Positions 43,239 through 51,731 of a DNA stretch of 64,000 nt are shown here, one piece after another. Location: assembly GCA_903823565.1 (NCBI GenBank), contig CAIJTF010000080.1, forward strand, positions 20,619 to 84,618, given 5' to 3'. The stretch comes from an uncultured Flavobacteriales bacterium. Its GTDB lineage: Bacteria; Bacteroidota; Bacteroidia; Flavobacteriales_D; Crocinitomicaceae. The first letter of the stretch is position 1; each line of letters starts with the position of its first letter. The notes under the pieces were generated by a model. That model was given only the letters and a program-made list of their open reading frames with translations. It did no database searches and had not been told where the DNA came from. The position numbers and the translations under genes were made by a program.

Positions 43239-44150
43239 TTAATCGATTGTAAAGTAGTCTGAGGATTGGTAACGACCGCTTTCTAATTTTAATAGTTGCA
43301 TTAAGACGTCATTAGCTAGGCTGCTGGCGCCGAAGCGAAACCATTCGTTGCTCAACCAAGCGGAGCCAAGTATCTCTTTCACCATCACTAAGTTGTGAAG
43401 GGCTAATTTGGAAGTTGAAATTCCACCTGCTGGTTTCATCCCTACCATTAGGCCTGTTTTATCATAGTGGTCTTTAATCGCCATCAACATGGTATAGGTT
43501 ACTTGCATCGTTGCTGCCGGTTGAATTTTTCCCGTAGATGTTTTAATAAAATCAGCACCCGCAAGAATCGCTATTTCACTTGCTTTGCGAACATTATCCA
43601 AGGTGCTTAGTTCGCCGGTTTCAAGGATGACTTTCAACCGAGCAGGTCCACATGCCTCTTTTATAGCTGCAATTTCGTCAAATACGAAGGCATACTCTCC
43701 CGCGAGGAACTTTCCTCTGGAAATGACCATATCAATTTCATCCGCACCGCGATCTACTGCGAGTCGCGTATCGGTTAGTTTAACCTCCATGGAAGATTGT
43801 CCTGCAGGAAAAGCCGTAGAAACGGAAGCTACCTTAACCGAAGTATTTTTCAATGCCTCTTTCGCTATACCTACCATGGTAGGATACACACAAACGGCCG
43901 CCACTGAAGGAATGCCAGAATGGGTGTCATGCAAATGATGCGCTTTATAGCACATTTGCCTCACTTTTCCGGGCGTATCCTTACCTTCTAGGGTGGTAAG
44001 GTCAATCATATTCAAGACCATTTTAAGCCCTTGATGTTTCGCTTCGTTTTTGATGCTTCGTGTTTGAAATCGAGCAACTCGTTCCTCGACACCTACTTTA
44101 TCAATAGAAAGATTGGATAAAAGGAGGTTGAAATCACGCGGTATTGACAC
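43239..44150 (-). CDS. deoC: Deoxyribose-phosphate aldolase
   Basis: A 303-residue class I aldolase of the longer DERA type. The Schiff-base lysine is in RLKVILETGEL (about Lys173) and the proton-relay lysine in ADFIKTSTGK (about Lys203). The AAVCVYPTMV, VASVSTAFPAGQSSMEVKL and DEIDMVISRGKFLAGEY strands are family-typical. It splits 2-deoxyribose 5-phosphate into glyceraldehyde 3-phosphate and acetaldehyde in deoxynucleoside catabolism. The start is a GTG at 44150. It heads the deoC-ALDH-short-ALDH group. Confidence 0.95.
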   Translation of the reverse strand: MSIPRDFNLLLSNLSIDKVGVEERVARFQTRSIKNEAKHQGLKMVLNMIDLTTLEGKDTPGKVRQMCYKAHHLHDTHSGIPSVAAVCVYPTMVGIAKEALKNTSVKVASVSTAFPAGQSSMEVKLTDTRLAVDRGADEIDMVISRGKFLAGEYAFVFDEIAAIKEACGPARLKVILETGELSTLDNVRKASEIAILAGADFIKTSTGKIQPAATMQVTYTMLMAIKDHYDKTGLMVGMKPAGGISTSKLALHNLVMVKEILGSAWLSNEWFRFGASSLANDVLMQLLKLESGRYQSSDYFTID

Positions 44151-44217
44151 AATTATAGGTTTGAGTTAGTTTCTCAAAGGTAGAGAAACTTATTCAATTT
44201 GACCAATCATCAGGAAT

Positions 44218-44574
44218 TTAGATGTCCTCGTCCTCTGCTTCATCGTCGTTGTCCGGTTTGTCGTATTCGTCGTCGTCCTCCTCATCATCCACCTCGTCAT
44301 CGTCGTTAATATCCGGCACTTTGTCGAAATCGTCTTCGAACGCTTCCTCTTCCTCTTCCTCCACTACAGGTTTTGCCTTAGGAGCAATTTTATTGATTTT
44401 AACCAAATAGATCACTTCCTCCGTTTCCCAAATTAAAGCATCCAAAATTTCACCGGTAGGTGTTTTTATGGACGAAAGATGATTGATATAGCCATCAGGA
44501 AAGTCTTTAAGAATTTGCTTTTTCTGATCTAAGGTCAATTTGTCATAACTAATAATTGATCTTCTTTTCGACAT
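44218..44574 (-). CDS. Hypothetical protein with strongly acidic C-terminal tail
   Basis: About 118 residues starting MSKRRSIISYDKLTLDQKKQ at the ATG at 44574; a longer start at 44628 lies upstream of the promoter and is rejected. The first 60 residues are an ordered basic-to-mixed domain (IKTPTGEILDALIWETEEVIYLVKI). The last 50 are almost only Asp and Glu with few Lys (DDDEVDDEEDDDEYDK). I do not recognise the family, which I believe is common in Bacteroidota. Such tails occur on nucleic-acid- or RNA-polymerase-linked proteins, but that is not evidence here. Divergent from radA. Confidence 0.65.
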   Translation of the reverse strand: MSKRRSIISYDKLTLDQKKQILKDFPDGYINHLSSIKTPTGEILDALIWETEEVIYLVKINKIAPKAKPVVEEEEEEAFEDDFDKVPDINDDDEVDDEEDDDEYDKPDNDDEAEDEDI

Positions 44575-44595
44575 AGTGCTTTGTATTTCCTCGGG

Positions 44596-44603
44596 CAAAA
44601 TTA
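44596..44603 (-). promoter_or_regulatory. Promoter of the acidic-tail gene
   Basis: The minus strand reads TAATTTTG (exact -7 box) with TTG at 44622-44624, an 18-nt spacer. It lies downstream of the longer possible start, supporting the ATG at 44574. Confidence 0.6.
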
Positions 44604-44698
44604 ATTTTTTTGAAATACCCCCAAACAAAAATTAAAAATAACTCTTCTTTTTTTTGATAACACCCGGTGTCTACCACGTTCTCATGGGGGTATTTCCT

Positions 44699-44706
44699 TA
44701 CCTTTG
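44699..44706 (+). promoter_or_regulatory. -7 promoter box for radA, abutting the start codon
   Basis: TACCTTTG, exact match, 4 nt before the ATG at 44711. The expected transcription start falls on or next to the start codon. Confidence 0.6.
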
Positions 44707-44710
44707 TTTC

Positions 44711-46075
44711 ATGGCGAAAGTGAAAACGGCCTTTTTTTGTCAAGCATGTGGCTACGAGGCTCCTAAATGGTTGGGAAAGTGTCCATCGTGCAATGCATGG
44801 AATACCTTTGTAGAGGAATTGAGTTCGTCTTCTAAAGCTGAAAGCATCCCCTTTTCTCGGCAATCGGGTAATGCGAAACCCCGTCCGATTTCGGAAATAG
44901 AACAAAAAGCTACGGCTCGTTTGCCCCTCAAAGATTCCGAATTAAACCGTGTTCTTGGTGGAGGGATTACCCAGGGGGCAATGGTGCTCATCGGGGGAGA
45001 TCCTGGCATTGGAAAATCTACCTTGCTTCTGCAAATGGCCATTCAAGAGCCTTGCCGGGTCCTTTATGTTTCGGGTGAAGAAAGTGAGCAACAAATTAAA
45101 CTGAGGGCTGAACGCATTGGAATTACGAATCCAGGGTGTGAACTGTTGATTGAAACCGATGTGATTCGGATAATTTCCGTAGCCGAACAACAGTTGCCAC
45201 AAATCTTAATTATTGATTCCATTCAAACCTTATTCGCGCCCCACATCGAGAGTGCCCCAGGAAGTGTGAGTCAAGTGCGAGAAAGTACTGCTTTGCTCCT
45301 GCGCTTTGCGAAGGAAACGGGAGTTTCTGTTTTTTTAATCGGTCATATAACGAAAGAAGGCAGCATTGCTGGACCAAAGGTCTTAGAACATATGGTCGAT
45401 ACCGTTCTGCAATTTGAAGGGGACAGAAATCACTTTTATCGACTGCTTCGTACGGTTAAGAACCGCTTTGGATCCACCAATGAGTTGGGCATCTACGAAA
45501 TGCAAGGAAATGGTTTACGTATGGTCGAGAATCCATCGGAAATTCTCATAAGCCATACCGACGAAGCCTTAAGCGGAACAGCGATTGCGACCACCATCGA
45601 GGGCTTGCGCCCACTCCAAGTAGAAGTTCAAGCCTTGGTGAGCACGGCGGCATATGGAACGCCACAAAGGTCCTCCAACGGATTCGATTCCAAGAGACTG
45701 AATATGCTTTTAGCTGTTTTGGAAAAACGCTGTTCTTTTCGCTTGGCCTCCAAAGATGTCTTTTTAAACATTGCGGGAGGAATAAAAGTCGATGATACGG
45801 CAGTGGATTTAGCGGTGATAATGGCTATTTTGTCGTCCAACGTAGATTTGCCAATATCTAAAGGATTTACGTTTGCTGCGGAAATTGGATTGTCAGGGGA
45901 GATACGCCCAGTTTCCCGTGTTGAAACGCGGATTTCGGAGGCGGAAAAGCTTGGTTATACCCATATTTTTGTATCCGCCTATAACAAAGGGCTAAAAACA
46001 AACGGCACCAAAATTAAGGTGATCGCCTTAAAAAAAGTGGAGGAGGCCGTTAAAAACGTATTTTCACAGGAATAA
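44711..46075 (+). CDS. radA: DNA repair protein RadA/Sms
   Basis: About 454 residues. I place the start at 44711 because a -7 promoter box occupies the longer in-frame extension. The N-terminal zinc finger (TAFFCQACGYEAPKWLGKC with CPSC) is followed by a RecA-like core with Walker A GGDPGIGKSTLLLQMA, the RadA-specific KNRFG motif in TVKNRFGSTNELGIYEM, and a C-terminal Lon-like domain (GGIKVDDTAVDLAVIMAILSS). RadA drives branch migration in recombination. It is the first gene of a set with rsmI and holB (6 nt and 2 nt spacing). Confidence 0.96.
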   Translation: MAKVKTAFFCQACGYEAPKWLGKCPSCNAWNTFVEELSSSSKAESIPFSRQSGNAKPRPISEIEQKATARLPLKDSELNRVLGGGITQGAMVLIGGDPGIGKSTLLLQMAIQEPCRVLYVSGEESEQQIKLRAERIGITNPGCELLIETDVIRIISVAEQQLPQILIIDSIQTLFAPHIESAPGSVSQVRESTALLLRFAKETGVSVFLIGHITKEGSIAGPKVLEHMVDTVLQFEGDRNHFYRLLRTVKNRFGSTNELGIYEMQGNGLRMVENPSEILISHTDEALSGTAIATTIEGLRPLQVEVQALVSTAAYGTPQRSSNGFDSKRLNMLLAVLEKRCSFRLASKDVFLNIAGGIKVDDTAVDLAVIMAILSSNVDLPISKGFTFAAEIGLSGEIRPVSRVETRISEAEKLGYTHIFVSAYNKGLKTNGTKIKVIALKKVEEAVKNVFSQE

Positions 46076-46080
46076 GCACC

Positions 46081-46794
46081 ATGGCGAAATTGATTTTGGT
46101 TCCAACCCCCATAGGAAATCTTAAAGACATTACTTTGAGAGCCATTGAAGCCTTGCAAAATGCTTCCTTTATTCTGGCTGAGGATACACGGGTTATTAAA
46201 AAGTTATTGGCGCACCTTGGAATTCAAAAAAAGGTAGTTTCCTATCACATCCACAACGAACACCAACAACTTACGAATATGATTGCTTCGATACAAGCGA
46301 TGGACAACGTAGTGCTGGTGTCGGATGCCGGTACACCTGGAATTTCTGATCCAGGGTATCTGTTGGTAAGAGAAGCTATTCATTCGGGAATCGAGGTGGC
46401 TTGCCTACCAGGACCTACTGCCATGATTCCAGCCCTTGTCGCCTCGGGAATCCCCTGCGATCGATTTTATTTTGAAGGGTTTTTACCTCACAAGAAAGGA
46501 AGATTAACCCGACTGAAATACCTTGCGCAATTGGATTGTACGCTTGTTCTTTACGAATCACCGCACCGGCTCCTGAAAACCATTTCGCAATTATCTGAGG
46601 TTTTGGGTGAAAACCGCAATTGCGTAGTGGTGAAGGAAATATCCAAAATATATGAACGCTATTTTAGGGGCACTTTGGGAGGTCTGACTCAGCAAATAAA
46701 ACCCGAAGTAATAAAAGGGGAATTTGTAATTGTTGTAGGGAATGATCAACCCATTTTTCGTGAACCATCTGAAACGTTTAATTCGAGCATCTAG
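46081..46794 (+). CDS. rsmI: 16S rRNA (cytidine1402-2'-O)-methyltransferase
   Basis: A 237-residue tetrapyrrole-methylase-fold enzyme. KLILVPTPIGNLKDITLRA and ILAEDTRVIKKLL are the RsmI-specific opening, followed by LVSDAGTPGISDPGYLLV and CLPGPTAMIPALVASGIP, which form the SAM site. FEGFLPHKKGRLTRL and YESPHRLLKTI complete the pattern. It 2'-O-methylates C1402 in 16S rRNA for decoding fidelity. It starts 5 nt after radA and ends 2 nt before holB. The C-terminus is the short form without extra domains. Confidence 0.96.
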   Translation: MAKLILVPTPIGNLKDITLRAIEALQNASFILAEDTRVIKKLLAHLGIQKKVVSYHIHNEHQQLTNMIASIQAMDNVVLVSDAGTPGISDPGYLLVREAIHSGIEVACLPGPTAMIPALVASGIPCDRFYFEGFLPHKKGRLTRLKYLAQLDCTLVLYESPHRLLKTISQLSEVLGENRNCVVVKEISKIYERYFRGTLGGLTQQIKPEVIKGEFVIVVGNDQPIFREPSETFNSSI

Positions 46795-46796
46795 CT

Positions 46797-47915
46797 ATGT
46801 ACTTTAAAGATATTGTCGGCCAAAAGGAAAGCATCGTTCAGTTGCAGCAAACCTATGAATCAGGAAAAATTGCACACGGCCAATTGTTTGTGGGATCACC
46901 TGGCTTTGGCGTTTTTCCTCTTGCTCTTGCCTATGCGAGGCTTTTGCTTTGTGAGAATCCAAAAGCCCTTGAGGGTTGTGGAACCTGCACTTCTTGTCTT
47001 CAGATTTCGGAATTACAGCACCCTGATTTACATATTGTGCTTCCTGTCGTACAGAGTTTGGGAAAGATTACGGATGAATTTCTTGAGCCTTTAAGAGAAC
47101 TCGTCAAAAATCGTCCATATTTCACCCTGCTGAATTGGATAAACACCATTGATTCAAAGGAAAGAAGCCCAATTATTGGAACCGAAGAAAGCAAAGAAAT
47201 TGTGCGAAAAATGCACCTAAAATCTTTCCAAGGGGGGTACAAAATCGTTTTAATTTTTGCTGCGGAAGAAATGAATGCAGTTTGTTCCAATAAGCTTCTA
47301 AAAATTTTGGAAGAACCGCCAGAAAAAACGGTTTTTTTAGTACTTACCTCGGATGTACAACGAATTCTTCCAACCATCCAGTCTCGGCTTCAACGAAGGG
47401 TGTTCAATAAATTAAACAATTTAGAGATTTCGTCCTACTTGCAACGCATTCACCGCCTTGATGCTCGTTCCGCCGATGGTCTTTCGGCTTTTGCCGATGG
47501 AGACCTTTGTAATGCACTCGACTTATTGAACGAATCCGATTCGACCGATTTATTTAAAAACCTGTTCATTTCTCAAATGCGGGTGAGTTATAAAAAGGAC
47601 GTTTGTGCAATGATGGATTGGGCAGAGGAGGCGTCATCGTTGACTAAGGAACGGCAGAAATTGTACATACGATATGCACTTCATATGCTTCGACAAAGCT
47701 TGATTAGAAACTATTTAGGAGAAGAACACACCGTGTTGACACCGGATGAGGCTTCTTTTTTACAGCGGTTTTCGCTATACATTAATGGGATAAATATTAG
47801 GGAGTTTATGGCAGAAATGGACCGTGCCCATTACTTGATTGATCGCAATGCCAACCCGAAAATATTGTTTACTAAGGTTTGTATTCAATCGATGCGGTAT
47901 CTTCATCAAGCCTAA
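46797..47915 (+). CDS. holB: DNA polymerase III delta' subunit (clamp-loader component)
   Basis: A 372-residue AAA+ clamp-loader protein. It opens FKDIVGQKESIVQLQQTYESG, then FVGSPGFGVFPLALAYAR in the Walker A region, which lacks the normal GKT, as expected for the non-hydrolysing delta' subunit. A zinc-binding CGTCTSC follows, then IVLIFAAEEMNAVCSNKLLKILEEPPEKTVFL, which is the delta' equivalent of sensor 1 and the SRC loop region (here SRLQRR). It belongs to the radA-rsmI-holB set and is followed 27 nt later by the PSP1 gene. Confidence 0.9.
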   Translation: MYFKDIVGQKESIVQLQQTYESGKIAHGQLFVGSPGFGVFPLALAYARLLLCENPKALEGCGTCTSCLQISELQHPDLHIVLPVVQSLGKITDEFLEPLRELVKNRPYFTLLNWINTIDSKERSPIIGTEESKEIVRKMHLKSFQGGYKIVLIFAAEEMNAVCSNKLLKILEEPPEKTVFLVLTSDVQRILPTIQSRLQRRVFNKLNNLEISSYLQRIHRLDARSADGLSAFADGDLCNALDLLNESDSTDLFKNLFISQMRVSYKKDVCAMMDWAEEASSLTKERQKLYIRYALHMLRQSLIRNYLGEEHTVLTPDEASFLQRFSLYINGINIREFMAEMDRAHYLIDRNANPKILFTKVCIQSMRYLHQA

Positions 47916-47941
47916 TTGATTATTTTTACAAAAAAAAAGTA

Positions 47942-49084
47942 ATGGGTTGTTCGTCTTGTGGTACTGGGGGAAGTCCGAAAGGATGTAAAAATAACGGACT
48001 ATGTAGTTCTGGTGGATGTAATAAACTCGAGGTCTACGATTGGTTGGCCAATGTTACCTTGCCAGAAAATCAAAAGCCATATGAAATCGTAGAAATACGA
48101 TTTAAGAATGCTCGGAAAAGCTTTTACCGCAATATGAACCAATTGCCCCTACAAGCAGGGGATGTGGTGGTAGTTGAGGCGGTACCGGGATACGACATTG
48201 GTGTTGTTTCCGTCACGGGGGAATTGGCACGCATTCAAGTTAGAAAGAAATCGCCCAATTTTAAGCACGCAGAAACGCGAAAAATCATAGGGGTTGCCAA
48301 TCAGGAACAAATCGACCAATGGATTAAGGGAAGGGCCCTAGAGAAAGACATCATGTTTCAATCGCGCTCCTTGGCCTTGAACCTCGGTTTAGAAATGAAA
48401 ATATCCGACGTGGAATACCAAGCGGATTTAACGAAGGCCACTTTTTATTACACCGCTGAAGATCGGGTGGATTTTAGGCAACTTATTAAAGACATGGCTG
48501 ATAAATTCAAGGTCCGTATCGAAATGCGTCAAATTGGTTCTCGTCAAGAATCCTCCCGTCTTGGCGGCATTGGGTCTTGTGGAAGAGAATTGTGTTGTTC
48601 CACCTGGCTCACTGACTTTCGATCCGTGTCTACTTCTGCCGCTCGGTATCAACAATTATCCTTAAACCCTCAAAAGCTCGCCGGACAGTGTGGGAAATTA
48701 AAATGTTGTTTAAATTACGAACTAGACATGTATGCGGAAGCCTTGAAAGGTATGCCGAAAACAGAAATTAAATTGAAAACCGAGAAAGGAGATGCCTACC
48801 ATGTAAAAACAGATGTTTTTCAACGGACGATGTGGTATGCCTATCCTCAAGATAGCGGATTAATTGCCTTGACCCCGGAGCAGGTAGGAAAAATACAAAC
48901 CATGAATAAGTCTGGGAAAATTCCTAAAGAATTGAAAGAATTTTCGGTTGAAAAAGAAAAGGTTGTGGAGTTGGGATATGAAAATGTGGTGGGGCAAGAT
49001 AGTTTGACCCGCTTCGAGAATAAAAATTCGGCAAGGCGTAAGAAAAAACGAAAGAACTTCTCCAATTCGAATCGGACACCATGA
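47942..49084 (+). CDS. ricT: PSP1 domain protein, RicT-like
   Basis: About 380 residues from the ATG at 47942. An upstream in-frame ATG at 47879 lies inside holB. Residues 1-30 form a cysteine cluster (MGCSSCGTGGSPKGC, then CSSGGC), six Cys in about 26 residues. The PSP1/RicT core follows with RIEMRQIGSRQESSRLGGIG, SCGRELCCSTWL and GQCGKLKCCLNYEL. In Bacillus, RicT with RicA and RicF forms an Fe-S complex that affects mRNA processing; here the N-terminal cluster is extra. A basic C-terminal tail (ARRKKKRKNF) follows. It sits directly before gldH, an order I recall in flavobacteria. Confidence 0.9.
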   Translation: MGCSSCGTGGSPKGCKNNGLCSSGGCNKLEVYDWLANVTLPENQKPYEIVEIRFKNARKSFYRNMNQLPLQAGDVVVVEAVPGYDIGVVSVTGELARIQVRKKSPNFKHAETRKIIGVANQEQIDQWIKGRALEKDIMFQSRSLALNLGLEMKISDVEYQADLTKATFYYTAEDRVDFRQLIKDMADKFKVRIEMRQIGSRQESSRLGGIGSCGRELCCSTWLTDFRSVSTSAARYQQLSLNPQKLAGQCGKLKCCLNYELDMYAEALKGMPKTEIKLKTEKGDAYHVKTDVFQRTMWYAYPQDSGLIALTPEQVGKIQTMNKSGKIPKELKEFSVEKEKVVELGYENVVGQDSLTRFENKNSARRKKKRKNFSNSNRTP

Positions 49085-49566
49085 GATCGTACATTAAACA
49101 TTTATTTTTTCTGCTATTTTTCGGTACGCTGTTCCTTTCCGCATGTGGCGATGGTCAATACAAAACACTGTATCATCAAACCATCGCTTTTCCAGATCAT
49201 CAGTGGAAAAACACGTATAAACCTACTTTTTCCTTTACCATTGCAGACACAACGCAGGTGCATTTGTTAAAAATGGTTTTGCGAACTACTTCATCTTTTC
49301 CCTATGCCAACCTTTGGCTTAAATTATCCATTCGAGGCCCCAAATCCTTTGACACGAAACTTGAGGTTCCGATAACCGATCCATCCGGAAAATGGTTGGG
49401 TGAAAAAAGCGGTTCCGTTGTCAATATTTCCAAGATAATAGTTAACGATAATTTCCCAAAACCGGGAAAATATACCGTTGTTTTTGAACAAGTGTCGTTG
49501 CCTCTGGTTATTCCTGAATTGTTGGATATAACCCTAGATTTGTTTGAAACAAAAGGGGGTAAATGA
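49081..49566 (+). CDS. gldH: Gliding motility lipoprotein GldH
   Basis: A 161-residue lipoprotein whose signal ends in FLSAC (Cys22). The mature protein has the GldH pattern: YHQTIAFPDHQWKNTYKPTF near the start, LRTTSSFPYANLWLKLSIRG in the middle and KPGKYTVVFEQ near the end. GldH is required for gliding in Flavobacterium johnsoniae, and its exact role is not settled. It overlaps the RicT-like gene by 4 nt (ATGA) and its stop overlaps the next gene by 4 nt. It is unlinked to gldKLMN 32 kb away, as is usual. Confidence 0.92.
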   Translation: MRSYIKHLFFLLFFGTLFLSACGDGQYKTLYHQTIAFPDHQWKNTYKPTFSFTIADTTQVHLLKMVLRTTSSFPYANLWLKLSIRGPKSFDTKLEVPITDPSGKWLGEKSGSVVNISKIIVNDNFPKPGKYTVVFEQVSLPLVIPELLDITLDLFETKGGK

Positions 49567-49991
49567 AATTTCCAAGGCTATCAGATAGCGAGTTAAAATC
49601 CCTTGAGACCGCGTTCATTGAATTTTTGGTAGTCCAAGGAGTAGATGATGCCACATGGAGAACCTTGAACCAAAACGAACCCCAAAAGGCCCTTGGATTG
49701 GTGGACCTTTTCAGTCAAATCGTTTGGAAAAAAATATTAGATGAAACCCGTTATTTGGTGCGTAAACTAGAGGGAGAAACTTGTTATGTTTATCTGGGTG
49801 ATCAAGAGGGAGAATTAATTTTCTTCCAAAGGGATGAACACGATGAAGCAAGATATGTTGTTAACCGAGGAAGAAAAACTTGGTTGGAAAACCGCTCAGA
49901 AATCGTTTGGGATTTTTTCCAGCAAGGTTTTGTTCGTAGCTCTGAAGAGGAATATTTAACCATTAAAAAAGAATTAAAAACCGAAAAATGA
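49563..49991 (+). CDS. DUF6495-like hypothetical protein
   Basis: A 142-residue cytosolic protein, probably of the family annotated DUF6495 in Flavobacteriales; I assign this from memory of its opening (KFPRLSDSELKSLETAFIEFLVVQG) and am moderately sure. No known catalytic motif or membrane segment is seen. It is mostly helical and acidic. It overlaps the gldH stop by 4 nt and the start of the DUF2911 gene by 4 nt, so the four genes from ricT-like to DUF2911 seem to be one operon. Function unknown. Confidence 0.6.
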   Translation: MKFPRLSDSELKSLETAFIEFLVVQGVDDATWRTLNQNEPQKALGLVDLFSQIVWKKILDETRYLVRKLEGETCYVYLGDQEGELIFFQRDEHDEARYVVNRGRKTWLENRSEIVWDFFQQGFVRSSEEEYLTIKKELKTEK

Positions 49992-50836
49992 TGAAAAAAG
50001 TTACCCTGCTTACTGTAGTATTGTTTACGGCGCTGTCCCATCAAGCGCAACTTAATGTACCTAAGGCTAGCCCATTGTGTACTTACAGCCAACGCGTTGG
50101 ACTTACGGACATCTCCCTTAGTTACTCTCGTCCCGCAGTGAATAACCGAAGAATTTTTGGCGATTTGATTCCCTTTGATGCGTATTGGCGACTGGGGGCA
50201 AATGAAAACACTAAAATCACAACAACCGATGTGCTGATTTTTGGAAAAGACACCCTTGCCGTTGGGACCTATGCCCTTTTTGCAAAACCAGGCCAAGAAC
50301 GCTGGACGATTGCATTTTATCGAGACTATAACAATTGGGGAGTGCCCGATCCGTGGGATTCCAAGAAAGTTGCCTTGGAACTCACTGCCCCTATTCAGCT
50401 TCAAGCTCACAAAACGGAAAACCTTACCTTGGGAATTGACGAAATTGGAAACAATGGGGCGGTCTTCTTTATTGCTTGGGATAACGTTAGGGTTAATTGG
50501 TCCTTTAACGTTAATACCATGCCCAAGGTCAAAGCATCCATTGACAAAGTGATGGCGGGTCCGACCCCCAACGATTATCATGCAGCAGCAAAGTATTACT
50601 ACGATGAGAAGATAGACAATGAAAAAGCCTTGGAATGGGTTAATTTAGCCTTAAAGGCTCGTCCAGAAGCGTATTGGATGTTGAGGACTAAATCCTTAAT
50701 TCAAGCCTCACTAGGACAATACAAGGAGGCCATCCTGACAGCAGAATCTTGCATAAAATTAGCGGAAGCAGATGGGGATATCGCCTATGTTAGTCAATGT
50801 AAAAATTCCATTATTGAATGGAAAAAACAAAAATAA
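49988..50836 (+). CDS. DUF2911 domain exported protein
   Basis: A 282-residue protein with a signal peptide (VTLLTVVLFTALSHQAQ). Residues about 40-180 are a DUF2911 domain: ISLSYSRPAVNNRRIFGDLIP, WRLGANENTKITTTDVL and VGTYALFAKPGQERWTIAFY. The C-terminal 100 residues look like TPR-type helices (ALEWVNLALKARPEAYWML). Such proteins are abundant in Bacteroidota without known activity. Its ATG overlaps the previous gene, and the EamA transporter starts immediately after its stop. A 259-codon open frame on the opposite strand here (49802-50581) is a shadow. Confidence 0.88.
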   Translation: MMKKVTLLTVVLFTALSHQAQLNVPKASPLCTYSQRVGLTDISLSYSRPAVNNRRIFGDLIPFDAYWRLGANENTKITTTDVLIFGKDTLAVGTYALFAKPGQERWTIAFYRDYNNWGVPDPWDSKKVALELTAPIQLQAHKTENLTLGIDEIGNNGAVFFIAWDNVRVNWSFNVNTMPKVKASIDKVMAGPTPNDYHAAAKYYYDEKIDNEKALEWVNLALKARPEAYWMLRTKSLIQASLGQYKEAILTAESCIKLAEADGDIAYVSQCKNSIIEWKKQK

Positions 50837-51721
50837 ATGCCAACTCGGGTTAGGCACTTATTATTGCTTCATGGTATTGTTTTTTTATGGGGATTTACAG
50901 GCATCCTGGGTAAAGTAATCCAACTAGATGCGTTAATTCTCGTATGGTATCGGCTTTTAATTGCCTTTCTTGCAATAGGATGTTACCTGATCTTTCGTAA
51001 ACAATGGGCTCGTTGGACATGGGATGCCTTACTTCGGCCAATAGGGGTTGGTTTTCTAGTTGCACTGCACTGGATTACCTTTTACTACGCAATTCAGTGG
51101 TCAACGGCTTCCTTGGGTATTTTATGCTTAGCCACCACCACCTTGCATGTGGTTTGGTTGGAAAAGTTAATATTGGGGTATAATTGGGAAGTCAAAAAAA
51201 TTGCATTGGGTGTTGCCGTTCTAATTGGCGTTGCTTTAGCTACACAGGGTACGGTTGGTAATACGACCCCTGCGCTAATAATCGGATTAATTAGTGCATT
51301 CTTTGCGGCCGCCTTTTCGGTTTCTAATGCGTTTTTAGTCAGACGTCACCCCGCTTCAGCATTATCCTTTATTGAGCTCTGTTCGGGTTGGGTTTTTGTG
51401 TCTATTTACTTGTTGATATTTCCTCAACCGAGCCGTGCATTCGATATTACATGGGTGGATTTTTGGGGATTGCTTTTTTTAGGAATTGTTTGTACCGCCT
51501 TTGCCTTTATTGCCGCGGTGGATGTTGTTAAGCATTTGGGCGCTTTTACGGTTTCCTTAACCATCAACTTAGAGCCAATTTATACCATGGTTTTTGCTGT
51601 TTTCTTATTAGCCGAGCATAAAAGTTTGGGATTAGGTTTCTATGGGTGTACCCTTTTAATTGTGGGAGTTCTTTTCTTAAATGCCTATGTATCGAAACCA
51701 AACCCTCAAAAAATTACGTAA
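50837..51721 (+). CDS. EamA/DMT superfamily transporter
   Basis: A 294-residue membrane protein with about ten helices in the two-EamA-domain layout. The first repeat contains LLLHGIVFLWGFTGILGKVI and WYRLLIAFLAIGCYLI, the second LIIGLISAFFAAAFSVSNAF and AFTVSLTINLEPIYTMVFAVFL, the EamA repeat signature. These are drug/metabolite exporters; substrate is not predictable. The stop codon region at 51719-51726 doubles as a -7 promoter box for the next gene. Starts directly after DUF2911. Confidence 0.9.
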   Translation: MPTRVRHLLLLHGIVFLWGFTGILGKVIQLDALILVWYRLLIAFLAIGCYLIFRKQWARWTWDALLRPIGVGFLVALHWITFYYAIQWSTASLGILCLATTTLHVVWLEKLILGYNWEVKKIALGVAVLIGVALATQGTVGNTTPALIIGLISAFFAAAFSVSNAFLVRRHPASALSFIELCSGWVFVSIYLLIFPQPSRAFDITWVDFWGLLFLGIVCTAFAFIAAVDVVKHLGAFTVSLTINLEPIYTMVFAVFLLAEHKSLGLGFYGCTLLIVGVLFLNAYVSKPNPQKIT

Positions 51722-51726
51722 CTTTG
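51719..51726 (+). promoter_or_regulatory. -7 promoter box for the HYC_CC_PP-like gene, inside the upstream stop
   Basis: TAACTTTG is an exact match that includes the TAA stop of the EamA gene. It ends 5 nt before the ATG at 51732, giving a near-leaderless transcript. Confidence 0.5.
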
Positions 51727-51731
51727 AGCTT

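Noticed and set aside
44222..44410. Ser-rich open frame opposite the acidic-tail gene
   Set aside because: It is the complement of Asp/Glu codons (GAC/GAA runs read as Ser) and therefore a composition artefact.
49802..50581. 259-codon open frame opposite the DUF2911 gene
   Set aside because: The plus-strand gene has a signal peptide and family motifs and fits its operon; the antisense frame has neither.
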